The notes below the pieces were generated by a model. That model was not told the DNA's origin. It did not search any database and saw nothing but the letters and a program-made list of their open reading frames with translations. Shown here piece by piece: positions 27,948-35,894 of a stretch of DNA of 64,000 nucleotides. The first letter of the stretch is position 1, and each line of letters opens with the position of its first letter. A program made the position numbers and the translations under genes. The stretch is from Synechococcus sp. UW140 (GTDB lineage: Bacteria > Cyanobacteriota > Cyanobacteriia > PCC-6307 > Cyanobiaceae): positions 48,081 through 112,080 of the forward strand of contig CAMCMT010000001.1 in assembly GCA_945875915.1 (NCBI GenBank). Reading direction: 5' to 3'.

Positions 27948-29110
27948 GGGCGGGACCCGGCGCCGGCGCCAGCAGGGGGCCTGGACATTGGATCCCTGGA
28001 TAGTGGGGGCTTGGCTTCAGCCGCCTTGGCTGCGGCGGCCGGCTCCTTGATCAGCACCCTGGACATCTCGGCAGCCATCGAGCGGATCAGTTCGGTGGAG
28101 CGGGGGTCATTGAACGGGCCCTTCACCATGAAGGCGGCCACGGCCCGCTGGCCGTTGGGCAGCTCGATCAGGGCCCCATCGGCGTAGGCGATGCCAATGT
28201 CGCCGGTCTTGTTGAGCACGGTGATGCCCTTGGCCCGCAGCTCGCTGTCGGGGGGATAGGTGCTGCTGCCGGTCACACCACGCAGCACCCCGGCCGGGAT
28301 CAGGGTGCGGGTCAGGGTGCGGCCCATCACCTCGCGGAACAGGTCCCGGGCCCGGGGGCTGAGCCGTTCGCCCGTTTCGACCAGGGCGATCGTGCGGGCC
28401 AGGTCGCGGCTGCTGGTGGTGTTGGTGCCACCCAGATCCGGCAGCCAGTTGTTGACTTTGGTGGCGGGGAGGCCGAGGGAGCGGAAACGGGCATCGAGGC
28501 TGGCCTTACCGCCCAGCCGTTTGATCAGCAGGTTCGTGGCGGTGTTATCGCTCACCCGGATCATCTCGGAGGCCGCCTCAAAGACGGGGAAGCGGGTGCC
28601 TAGGGGGCTGCCGCCCATCCAGCCGGACCCGGCGCCGACTAGCTCCTTGGTGAGGGTGAGGGGTTCGTTCCAACGCAGCCGGCCTTGGTCAAGATCCTCC
28701 ATGGCGGCCAGCAACACCGGCGTTTTGATCGAGCTGGCGGCGGGCATGGGGTCGGTGCTGCGCAACTGGGCAAAGCGCCCGTCATCGAGCACCAGCACAA
28801 AACCCGAAGCCTTGAGGTCCCTGTGGACCGCCGCCAGCCGGGCCCAGGCCTGGCTCAGGCCGGTGAGCTCGAGATGGGGCTCAAAGCGCCCGAGGGGCAG
28901 GCCCTGGGGCAGGGCTTGCAGGGGGGACGCCGTGGCGGGCAGGGCCCGGGGGGCATTGATGGCGCCGCTGGCCAGGCGCGGGGCCAGGAGCTTGAGGGCC
29001 GTGCCAGTGATCACGCCGAGGCCAATGCCCATGACCAGCAACCGCAAGACCAGCCTCAGGGGCTGGCGCCAGCTGCCGGATCCGGAGCGGTCGGGGCGAC
29101 TGGAACTCAC
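27944..29110 (-). CDS. class A beta-lactamase-like serine hydrolase
   Basis: An N-terminal membrane anchor (LVLRLLVMGIGLGVITG) precedes a penicillin-binding/beta-lactamase fold. The catalytic SxxK is in AASSIKTPVLLAAM, the SDN motif is in IRVSDNTATNLLIKRLGG, and the KTG motif is in LNKTGDIGIAYADGALI. All three key motifs are intact, so it should be an active serine hydrolase on cell-wall peptides or beta-lactams. Which of these it does cannot be read from sequence; cyanobacteria often carry such proteins for wall metabolism. The C-terminal tail is Ala/Pro-rich. At 388 residues it is somewhat longer than secreted lactamases because of the anchor. Confidence 0.85.
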   Translation of the reverse strand: MSSSRPDRSGSGSWRQPLRLVLRLLVMGIGLGVITGTALKLLAPRLASGAINAPRALPATASPLQALPQGLPLGRFEPHLELTGLSQAWARLAAVHRDLKASGFVLVLDDGRFAQLRSTDPMPAASSIKTPVLLAAMEDLDQGRLRWNEPLTLTKELVGAGSGWMGGSPLGTRFPVFEAASEMIRVSDNTATNLLIKRLGGKASLDARFRSLGLPATKVNNWLPDLGGTNTTSSRDLARTIALVETGERLSPRARDLFREVMGRTLTRTLIPAGVLRGVTGSSTYPPDSELRAKGITVLNKTGDIGIAYADGALIELPNGQRAVAAFMVKGPFNDPRSTELIRSMAAEMSRVLIKEPAAAAKAAEAKPPLSRDPMSRPPAGAGAGSRP

Positions 29111-29143
29111 GAATCGCCTGGCAAACCATTAGTTGGGCCGACC

Positions 29144-29956
29144 TTAAGGGGTCCCGCGGGTGGTTGCCCAGCGCAGCTGTCTCACCATGCCGCGAATCAA
29201 GGCCACTTCGTCCTCGCGGATCTGGGCCCGCTGCAACAGACCCCGCAGCTTGGCCATGCGGGCATGGGCGGTGTGGGGATGGAGAAAGCCCACCTCCAGC
29301 AACAGGTCTTGCCCATCGGCCAGGGTGGCCTCCAGGGCGCCCCTCAAGCTGGTGGCAGCCGCCCCGTCCGAGCCCCCAGGGGGCTCCTTGGCGGCTGGGA
29401 TGCGGCGTAACTCATGCAGGCAGATCGCCACCGCATGGGAGAGGTTCAAGGAGGCGTAGTCGACACTGCTTTCGAGGCGCAGGATCTTGCCCGCCTGCAA
29501 CAGTTCGTCGTTGCTCAGGCCCCGATCCTCCCGACCGAACACCAGGGCCACCGGGGCCATGGCACCGCCGGGGTTGACAGCACCGCAGGGGTTGATATCT
29601 ACGCCGGGGTCCGCTTCCGGCTCGATCAACCAACTCAAGGCCGAGCCGGGACCCTCCAGGGGCAGCTCCTCGCGCTCGAGCCGGCCGCTGGTGGCCACCA
29701 CCCGGCGGCAGTCGGCGATCGCCGCGGCCAGGCTGGGATAGGTGGCCGCCTGCTCCAGTTGGGCCTGGCCATGGACCGCCATGCGCCGGGCTTCCTCCCC
29801 CAGGGGATTGCAGCGGGGGGCCACTAGGCGCAACTGGGCAATGGCGAAATTGGCGCAGAGGCGGGCAACGCTGCCCACATTCAGGGGCCCGGCCGGCTCC
29901 ACCAGCACCACCACGATCTCGGGCGCTGGCGAGGCGGCCTGGGGACTGGCGCTCAC
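29144..29956 (-). CDS. TrmJ-like tRNA/rRNA 2'-O-methyltransferase (SPOUT family)
   Basis: This SAM-dependent enzyme has a SPOUT knot. The three family motifs are present: LVEPAGPLNVGSVARLCANF near the N-terminus, ALVFGREDRGLSNDEL, and YASLNLSHAVAICLHEL. The combination matches TrmH family group 1, including TrmJ, which methylates position 32 of tRNAs. About 100 C-terminal residues are helical. The gene overlaps the cytM stop by 4 bases and is followed by the serine hydrolase at 33 bases. The exact RNA target is by family only. Confidence 0.88.
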   Translation of the reverse strand: MSASPQAASPAPEIVVVLVEPAGPLNVGSVARLCANFAIAQLRLVAPRCNPLGEEARRMAVHGQAQLEQAATYPSLAAAIADCRRVVATSGRLEREELPLEGPGSALSWLIEPEADPGVDINPCGAVNPGGAMAPVALVFGREDRGLSNDELLQAGKILRLESSVDYASLNLSHAVAICLHELRRIPAAKEPPGGSDGAAATSLRGALEATLADGQDLLLEVGFLHPHTAHARMAKLRGLLQRAQIREDEVALIRGMVRQLRWATTRGTP

Positions 29957-30384
29957 GAGAGCGTGTGCAGGTAGGCCAGTAGGTCGGCCATGGCCTGGGG
30001 TTCGGGCTGGAAGCGGGGCATCGGGGGGGTTTGGCCGCTCACCACCTGCTGGATCAGCTGGCGGTCGTTCTTACGGGCCTTGACGCCATGGAGGTTGGGC
30101 CCGACTAGACCCTGGCCGCTGATGCCATGGCAGCCGGCGCAATTAATCAAAAACAGCTGGCCGCCGTTCTCGGCCGAGCCGGCCAGTTGCAGGGTGCTGC
30201 GGCTGTAGGGGTCGCTGCGGGCCGCCGGCAGGGCCACCAGCAGTAGGAATAGGACCGTGGCCGCTGCGGCGAGCAACACCATCGCCGTCACCAGGCTGCG
30301 CTGCCGGGGGCCCCCAAGGGCAGGACTGACTTGACTTAGGGCTGGTGCTGGCGCAGGTGCTGGGGCGGAGGGCGGGGCGATCAC
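29953..30384 (-). CDS. cytM: cytochrome c class I, cytochrome cM type
   Basis: A small membrane-anchored c-type cytochrome of cyanobacterial electron transport. The protein starts at GTG 30384 ([14 protein letters not shown]) with a Pro/Ala-rich head, then a single membrane helix ([20 protein letters not shown]). It ends in a haem domain with the CAGCH attachment site, a GPNLHG segment and the axial Met in PPMPRFQ. About 143 residues. In other cyanobacteria CytM limits electron flow under certain light and carbon conditions; that role is family knowledge. It is the first gene of the minus-strand run toward chlI. Confidence 0.88.
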   Translation of the reverse strand: MIAPPSAPAPAPAPALSQVSPALGGPRQRSLVTAMVLLAAAATVLFLLLVALPAARSDPYSRSTLQLAGSAENGGQLFLINCAGCHGISGQGLVGPNLHGVKARKNDRQLIQQVVSGQTPPMPRFQPEPQAMADLLAYLHTLS

Positions 30385-30456
30385 GGTTCTTGCCAGGCTG
30401 TAAAGCGGACGCCGGGGCCATGGGAGGATTCTGCAACTCCAGTCGACCCCCAAACC

Positions 30457-30570
30457 ATGATCGAACCCCTGCTCTGCGGCATCGTGCTCGGTTTGATCCC
30501 AGTGACCCTGGTGGGTCTATTTGTAGCGGCCTGGAACCAATACCGCCGTGGAAGCGCCTTCGGCGGCTGA
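30457..30570 (+). CDS. petG: cytochrome b6f complex subunit PetG
   Basis: A 37-residue single-helix protein, [20 protein letters not shown] followed by [17 protein letters not shown]. This is the standard PetG sequence and length. PetG is a small peripheral helix needed for assembly and stability of the b6f complex in the thylakoid. It is divergent from cytM, whose start is 72 bases away, so both electron-transport genes may share a promoter region. Confidence 0.96.
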   Translation: MIEPLLCGIVLGLIPVTLVGLFVAAWNQYRRGSAFGG

Positions 30571-30669
30571 AGTCAACGCCAGCTTCTTGCCGGGGCGACT
30601 GCTTGCAGGAGCCCCTGTATTGTCTGGGCAACTGCTTGCCTAAGCAACTCTTTTCTGGCGAGCTTCGGT

Positions 30670-31236
30670 TCAGGGAGCTCCTAGACGCAGTTGGAGCAGG
30701 GTGCTGCTGCCGTAGCGCCGCTGGTCCTTCAACTCCCAGCCCACCGGGACTAGGGGAATGGCCAGGCTGGAGCATTCCCAGAGCATCAGCCCTTCGGGCT
30801 TGAGCCAGCCGCCGCCGGCAACCGCTGCGGCCACGGCTCCATACAGGCCGGCCGCGTAGGGCGGGTCGGCGTAGATCAGGTCGAATCCCCTGGAGTGGGG
30901 AGGCTTGGATCCGCTGGCCAGCCAGGTAAGCACCTCCCGTTGCACGACCAGCTGCTCCAGCCCAGGAGCAAGACCCCGGGCCACGGCCTCCAGGTTGCGG
31001 CGGGCCGTGGCCACCATGCGCCGGTCCTGATCCACGGCCACCACCTGGGCGGCCCCCCGTTGCAGGGCCTCGCAGGCCATCACGCCACTACCGCAGAACA
31101 GATCCAGCCAGGCACTGCCGGCTAGTCGTCCCGCCAAAATATTCATCACCGCCAGGCGCAACCGGGCCGGCGTCGGCCGGGCCACCTGGCCGGCAGGACT
31201 ATCGAGCTTGCGCCCGCCGCTGAGCCGCAGGCTCAT
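30670..31236 (-). CDS. rsmD: 16S rRNA (guanine966-N2)-methyltransferase RsmD
   Basis: A SAM-dependent methyltransferase that modifies G966 of 16S rRNA. The N-terminal family pattern is GGRKLDSPAGQVARPTPARL. The SAM-binding motif is LDLFCGSGVMACEALQRGA, and the catalytic DPPY is in DLIYADPPYAAGLY. At 188 residues it is of normal length. It overlaps the hisH stop by 4 bases, so the two are translationally coupled. Confidence 0.93.
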   Translation of the reverse strand: MSLRLSGGRKLDSPAGQVARPTPARLRLAVMNILAGRLAGSAWLDLFCGSGVMACEALQRGAAQVVAVDQDRRMVATARRNLEAVARGLAPGLEQLVVQREVLTWLASGSKPPHSRGFDLIYADPPYAAGLYGAVAAAVAGGGWLKPEGLMLWECSSLAIPLVPVGWELKDQRRYGSSTLLQLRLGAP

Positions 31237-31898
31237 GGCCGGCTAGCCACCCAGGCGAGCCAGCGCTGCAGCAGGTGTTGACCGGCCAGGCCGGATTTCT
31301 CGGGGTGGAACTGGCAGGCGCCGATGGCGCCCTGCCAGACGGCGGCGGTGATGGGGGTGCCGGCGAAGGCCACCTGGGCGGTGACGCAGCGGGGGGCTCT
31401 GGGCACCGCGGCGTAGGAATGGACGAAGTACATCCAGGCATCGGCTGCATCTGGGACGCCAGTGGGGACCGCTGCGGGCCACAGGGGGCTGGGCTCCCCA
31501 GCCAGGAGTGGCGCCCAACCCATGTGGGGCACCGGGTGGCCAGGGCTGCTGGGCAGGGCGGTGACCCGGCCCTGGAGCAGGCCCAGCCCAGGGGCCTGGC
31601 CTTCGTCACTGGCCTCAAACAACAATTGCAAGCCCAGGCAGATGCCCAGCAGGGGCCGGCCCGCGGCACACCACTGCAGCATCGGCGCCACCAGGCCGGA
31701 GCCATGCAGCCGCTCCATGGCCGGATCGAAGGAGCCCACCCCCGGCAGCACGAGGGCATCGCAACGGTCGATGCCGGCCTGATCACCCACAGCCAGCACC
31801 GTCGCCCCGAGCCGTTCAAAGGCCCGCTGCACCGAGTGCAGGTTGCCCATGCCGTAGTCGATCAGGCCGATGGCGTGCGTCAAGGGAAGCATAGGCAA
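31233..31898 (-). CDS. hisH: imidazole glycerol phosphate synthase, glutaminase subunit HisH
   Basis: HisH supplies ammonia from glutamine to HisF for histidine and purine-intermediate synthesis. Visible are the IGLIDYGMGNLHSVQRAFE start, the oxyanion-strand motif LVLPGVGSFDPAM and the nucleophile elbow GICLGLQLLFEAS with the catalytic Cys. His and Glu of the triad are in FHPEKSG. The 221-residue length is normal. ATG at 31892 is an alternative start 2 codons in. hisF is not in the window. Confidence 0.95.
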   Translation of the reverse strand: MPMLPLTHAIGLIDYGMGNLHSVQRAFERLGATVLAVGDQAGIDRCDALVLPGVGSFDPAMERLHGSGLVAPMLQWCAAGRPLLGICLGLQLLFEASDEGQAPGLGLLQGRVTALPSSPGHPVPHMGWAPLLAGEPSPLWPAAVPTGVPDAADAWMYFVHSYAAVPRAPRCVTAQVAFAGTPITAAVWQGAIGACQFHPEKSGLAGQHLLQRWLAWVASRP

Positions 31899-32031
31899 GA
31901 TTAAGCGGATCCCAGCACTATGGGCCTATCCACCCAGTTCCCAATCGCCTGAAAAAACCCAAACATCAGCGGCGGTTACCCCCTGCTGAGATCTGGGTTC
32001 CCTCGCTAATCCTCCCCAGGGGAAAAGCTCC

Positions 32032-32355
32032 TCAGAGATACTTGCTGATTGTGGAGGAGAGGGTCGTTTTGGGCACCGCACCAACCACCGTATCCACCTT
32101 TTGGCCGTCCTTAAACACCATCAAGGTGGGGATGCTGCGAATACCAAACTGACTGGCCACATTGGGGTTTTCATCAGTATTGAGCTTGAAAACCTTGATC
32201 TTGCCGTCAAATTCCTTGGCGATCTCATCCACGATCGGCGCAACCATGCGGCAGGGGCCGCACCAAGGGGCCCAGAAGTCCACCAGCACTGGCACATCGC
32301 TCTTGAGAACGTCCTGCTCAAAGGAGGCGTCGCTGACGGGTGTAGCGCTGGACAT
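32032..32355 (-). CDS. trxA: thioredoxin
   Basis: A 107-residue m-type thioredoxin. The active site WCGPC lies in [18 protein letters not shown], and the cis-proline loop is in [16 protein letters not shown]. It acts as a general protein disulfide reductase and links photosynthetic electron flow to enzyme regulation. The start at ATG 32355 ([17 protein letters not shown]) fits the family; the extended frame to 32520 is rejected. A terminator-like hairpin separates it from guaB3 upstream. Confidence 0.97.
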   Translation of the reverse strand: MSSATPVSDASFEQDVLKSDVPVLVDFWAPWCGPCRMVAPIVDEIAKEFDGKIKVFKLNTDENPNVASQFGIRSIPTLMVFKDGQKVDTVVGAVPKTTLSSTISKYL

Positions 32356-32461
32356 TCTAGAGGGAGCCACGATTTGCAGGAATCTAGCAAGCCATTTGGG
32401 CCTTGCCACAAGCCCCTGGAAAGTCGTTACGGCTGCGGCCTGGGCAAGCCCAGGCAAAGAC

Positions 32462-32483
32462 AAAAAGCCCGGACGCGCCGGGC
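32462..32483 (-). terminator. intrinsic terminator after guaB3
   Basis: On the minus strand a perfect 6-bp GC stem (GCCCGG / CCGGGC, loop of 5) is followed at once by TTTTT. It lies about 100 bases past the guaB3 stop and before trxA. This is the clearest intrinsic terminator in the window. Confidence 0.7.
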
Positions 32484-32578
32484 CGGGGGGTGTGAGGAGT
32501 GTGCGAGCCGAAGCCCCCACAACTTGAGACTAACGCCCTCCTTGCGGGCCGCTGCGCTGCGCTTACCACCAGAGACAG

Positions 32579-33742
32579 TTATTTGCCCATGCCGAGCTGC
32601 TGGGCCTTTTGATACACCTTGCCTTCGGTGAGCAGGGAGGGGGCCACCACCACTTCCACCTGTTGCATTTCCTTCAGGGTGCGGGCTCCCAGGGTGCCCA
32701 TGGAGGTGCGGATGCAGCCCAGCAGGTTCTGGGTGCCGTCATCGAGGCTGGCGGGGCCCCGCAGGATTTTTTCCAGGCTGCCGGTGGTGCCCACCTTGAT
32801 GCGGGTGCCGCGGGGCAGCACCGGACTGGGGGTCGCCATGCCCCAATGGAAGCCGCGGCCAGGGGCTTCCGACGCCCGGGCGATGGGTGAGCCGATCATC
32901 ACGGCATCGGCGCCGCAGGCCAGACATTTGCAAATGTCGCCGCCGGTGACGATGCCGCCATCGGCCACGATCGGCACGTAGCGGCCGCTTTCCTGGAAGT
33001 AGTCGTCGCGGGCGGCGGCGCAATCGGCCACGGAGGTGGCCTGGGGGATGCCGACCCCGAGCACGCCGCGGGACGTACAGGCGGCCCCCGGTCCGATGCC
33101 CACCATCACGCCGGCCGCTCCAGCCCGCATCAAGTCAAGGGCGACCGCATAGGTGACCGTGTTGCCGATCACCACGGGCACGCCCATGTCGCGGCAGAGG
33201 GCGGCCAGATCGAGCGTTTGGCGACCTTCCGGGCCCACATGCTCGGTGGAAACCACCGTGGCCTGCACAAAGAACAGGTCGGCGCCGGCTTCGGCGATCG
33301 CCTTGCCGAAGCGCAGGGCCGCCACCGGGGTGGCACTCACGGCGGCGATGGCGCCCTGGGCCTTGATTTCAGCGATGCGGCTGCGAATCAGGTCTTCGCG
33401 CACGGGAACGCTGTAAAGCTCCTGCATCAGGGGCACGAACTCCTCCTTGCCCACCGCCGCAATCCGATCCAGCACCGGATTGGGATCGTCGTAGCGGCAC
33501 TGGACCCCTTCGATGTTCAACACCCCCAGGGCTCCGAGCCGGGAGAGTTCCACCGCCATGGCCACATCGACGACCCCATCCATGGCACTGGCGATGATCG
33601 GAATCTCGCGGGTGATGCCGCCCAGGCTCCAGCTGCTGTCAGTCACGTCGGGATCGACGGTGCGGCCCCCAGGCACCAGGGCAATTTCGTCAATGCCATA
33701 GGCGCGACGAACGATGCGGGAACGGCCGAGCTGAATGTCCAC
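32579..33742 (-). CDS. guaB3: GuaB3-type IMP dehydrogenase-related protein
   Basis: The protein belongs to the GuaB3 group, a cyanobacterial and actinobacterial branch of the IMPDH/GMP reductase family. It begins VDIQLGRSRIVRRAYGIDEI from a GTG at 33742, giving 387 residues. It lacks the CBS pair of true IMPDH. The catalytic loop is in GIGPGAACTSRGVLGVGIP, with the active-site Cys, and the phosphate-binding part is in VPIVADGGIVTGGDICKCLA. I recall GuaB3 being described as an XMP reductase in cyanobacteria; that assignment is from memory, not from the sequence. The longer frame to 34138 is rejected because its head is not protein-like. Confidence 0.92.
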   Translation of the reverse strand: MDIQLGRSRIVRRAYGIDEIALVPGGRTVDPDVTDSSWSLGGITREIPIIASAMDGVVDVAMAVELSRLGALGVLNIEGVQCRYDDPNPVLDRIAAVGKEEFVPLMQELYSVPVREDLIRSRIAEIKAQGAIAAVSATPVAALRFGKAIAEAGADLFFVQATVVSTEHVGPEGRQTLDLAALCRDMGVPVVIGNTVTYAVALDLMRAGAAGVMVGIGPGAACTSRGVLGVGIPQATSVADCAAARDDYFQESGRYVPIVADGGIVTGGDICKCLACGADAVMIGSPIARASEAPGRGFHWGMATPSPVLPRGTRIKVGTTGSLEKILRGPASLDDGTQNLLGCIRTSMGTLGARTLKEMQQVEVVVAPSLLTEGKVYQKAQQLGMGK

Positions 33743-33831
33743 CGGAAGGCTGATGCAGTCGGGCCAAGCTATCAACCGGGCTTCGGAGCCCGGGTCCAAG
33801 GGCCGGGCTAATCGGGCCCAGCCGACCTGGC

Positions 33832-34578
33832 TCAGGCCTTGCCCTGGAAGGCTTTCCAGCGCTGTTGCAGGCCCTCGATCAGGGCCCGGCGCTCCTGGCT
33901 GCGCACCAGCTTGACCAGGCCAAAGCGGACCACGGCGACCAGTCCCACCAGTTCCAGCAGGCCTGGGGCTAGGGGGAAGCTGTCGATCACGGCGAGCAGG
34001 GCGCCATAGATCTGAAGCACCACCAGCAGGGCGATCAGCCCGGCCACCAGGGCGAAGGGCGTGCGGGCGGCTTGCAGCTGGGCCTGCAGCTGGCCGCCAG
34101 CCAACCAGGACTCCAGCTTGCTGAGCAGCAGGGCCCATTCACCACCCTCAGCCGTGGGGCTGGCGCCGGTGCTGCCCCCCCGGGCCGGGAGATCAATGGT
34201 GGTGGCCACCGTGGGGACTGTGGGCACCGGCACTGTGGGCACCGGCACCGTGGGCACCGGTGGCGGGGTCACTGGCAACACCGCTGGTTCTGGCAAGGGC
34301 TCCGGTTCAGGCGCCGCTGCCGCAAGCTCGCTGGCAAGTTCTGCCGCCCCATCGGCGTCCCCAGGCTGGGGGGCTGGCACGGCCTGCACCGGGTCGGGGA
34401 CTGGCTCAGCCTGGGGGGGGGCTGGCTCAGTCGGGGAGGGGGCTAGGAGGTCCCCAGGGTCTGCCAGGGCTGAAGGCTCGCCAGGGGCCTCGCCCTCGGC
34501 CAGGGGCGACTCCAGGGACGCGCTCGGTGGACCTGGCTGCTGATCGTCGTCGGTCGGCAGGGCGGACGCGTCGGCCAT
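33832..34578 (-). CDS. CAAD/CURT1-domain membrane protein with a long Pro-rich N-terminus
   Basis: The C-terminal 100 or so residues form a CAAD (CURT1) domain: an amphipathic stretch, then two membrane helices (FALVAGLIALLVVLQIYGAL and LELVGLVAVVRFGLVKLV) and a final basic helix. CURT1 proteins bend thylakoid membranes. The first 130 residues are disordered, rich in Pro, Ala and Glu, and include a tandem VPVPTVPVPTVPTV run coded by 15-base DNA repeats near 34211-34265. Ordinary CurT is about 150 residues, so this one carries an unusual extension. Function is by family; thylakoid location is inferred. Confidence 0.85.
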   Translation of the reverse strand: MADASALPTDDDQQPGPPSASLESPLAEGEAPGEPSALADPGDLLAPSPTEPAPPQAEPVPDPVQAVPAPQPGDADGAAELASELAAAAPEPEPLPEPAVLPVTPPPVPTVPVPTVPVPTVPTVATTIDLPARGGSTGASPTAEGGEWALLLSKLESWLAGGQLQAQLQAARTPFALVAGLIALLVVLQIYGALLAVIDSFPLAPGLLELVGLVAVVRFGLVKLVRSQERRALIEGLQQRWKAFQGKA

Positions 34579-34695
34579 GGATCCGGAGCGAAACGGAGGC
34601 AGACGGGACTTTACGGCTGTTTTCCCTGGGACCTACCGGCCTGATCCCGCTTTCTTGATGGTCCCCCCGCTGGGAGCGGGCCGACAGGCCTGCGC

Positions 34696-35892
34696 CTAGA
34701 CCTCCAGGGGCACCAGGGCCGGGCGGTTGGGGAGGGGCACCAGGGGGAGGCGCAGGGGGAAGCGGCCCTCCTGCAGCTGGCTGACCAGCTCCTCGGCGAT
34801 CGAGGCCGCCAGCCGGGGGCTGTGGGCCGGTGCGCAGGCCACCGGCTGGCCATCCACCTGGATTTGGCCGGCCAGCAGCTGGCTATAAGACACGGCCCCG
34901 AAGCTGGGACGGATGCGGCGCGGGATTGAAAAATCCAGCACCGGGGCCTCCAGGGCCTGATCCAGCGCAGCGCACTGGCGGGCCACGGCCAGGTTGATCA
35001 GGGGAACCGGCGCCGCAATCGCCACCAGGAGGGCACTGCCGTGGCCCTCAAAGAAGCAGGCCCGCAGCCACTCGGACCTGAGGCCATGCAACTCCACCGT
35101 CAGGGCGGCGACGGCCCCGGGGCTGCGGGCGTGGCCACTGGCCAGGCGGCGCGGCTGGGGCTGGTGGCCGCTACCCGGGCCGCTAACCCAGCCCAGGGCG
35201 CCCGCCACCAGCACGGGGGAGCCCGGGCCCAGCAGGGCTAGCCCCGGCATGGCCAGGCCGATGCTGGCCGCCCCGGAGCAGCTGTATAGGGCCGTGCCGT
35301 AGGGCCCGAGCAGGGGGCCATAGGGGCTGGGAGTGAGGCCCTCGGCGCTGCTGACCGCCACCAGGCCGTTTTCGACGATGCCCCGGTGCAGCAGCAACCG
35401 GCCACTGCCGATGCGATCAAGGTCCAGCCGGCTATCCAGCTCCCGGCGCGGATGCAGGGCGGTGGCGTCACCCCTGGCGCTTAGATCGAGCTCCTGACCG
35501 GCCAGCAGGGCCGTAAGCACCTGGGCGCCGCCGCGACGGAGCGGTTCCACCAGGCCGCCGCCGATCGGCAACACCAGGTCGGTGCTGCCGTGGCCACCCC
35601 AGCCGCCAACCCCATCGAGCTGGAAGCGGCGAATGCGGATCGGCGGATCACTGGGGCCCAAGTTCAGCACCAGGCTGGCCTGGTCGGTGAACTCGGCATT
35701 GCTGGCCACCACCACGTCGGTGGCGGCGTAAGCCGCCTCCAAACCTGCGGCGGCCACCTGCTGGCGGAAGGCCAAGGCGGTGCTGACGCGCAACTGGCCG
35801 CGGCCCTGGCGGTCCCGCAGGTCGGCCTCGCTACGGGGCTGGAGAGCCATGGGCGGAACGGTCGATAAAGTAGGTGTACTAGAGGTGGTCAT
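34696..35892 (-). CDS. DUF39/homocysteine biosynthesis family protein
   Basis: The protein has about 398 residues. It starts near [20 protein letters not shown] and contains [36 protein letters not shown] and the C-terminal [18 protein letters not shown] place it in the DUF39 family linked in methanogens to making homocysteine from aspartate semialdehyde; the cyanobacterial members have not, to my knowledge, been tested. The Cys in [12 protein letters not shown] may be functional. The start is uncertain: ATG at 35892 lies 2 bases from the divergent gyrA start, and ATG at 35850 ([10 protein letters not shown]) is equally good. Confidence 0.72.
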   Translation of the reverse strand: MTTSSTPTLSTVPPMALQPRSEADLRDRQGRGQLRVSTALAFRQQVAAAGLEAAYAATDVVVASNAEFTDQASLVLNLGPSDPPIRIRRFQLDGVGGWGGHGSTDLVLPIGGGLVEPLRRGGAQVLTALLAGQELDLSARGDATALHPRRELDSRLDLDRIGSGRLLLHRGIVENGLVAVSSAEGLTPSPYGPLLGPYGTALYSCSGAASIGLAMPGLALLGPGSPVLVAGALGWVSGPGSGHQPQPRRLASGHARSPGAVAALTVELHGLRSEWLRACFFEGHGSALLVAIAAPVPLINLAVARQCAALDQALEAPVLDFSIPRRIRPSFGAVSYSQLLAGQIQVDGQPVACAPAHSPRLAASIAEELVSQLQEGRFPLRLPLVPLPNRPALVPLEV

Positions 35893-35894
35893 TA

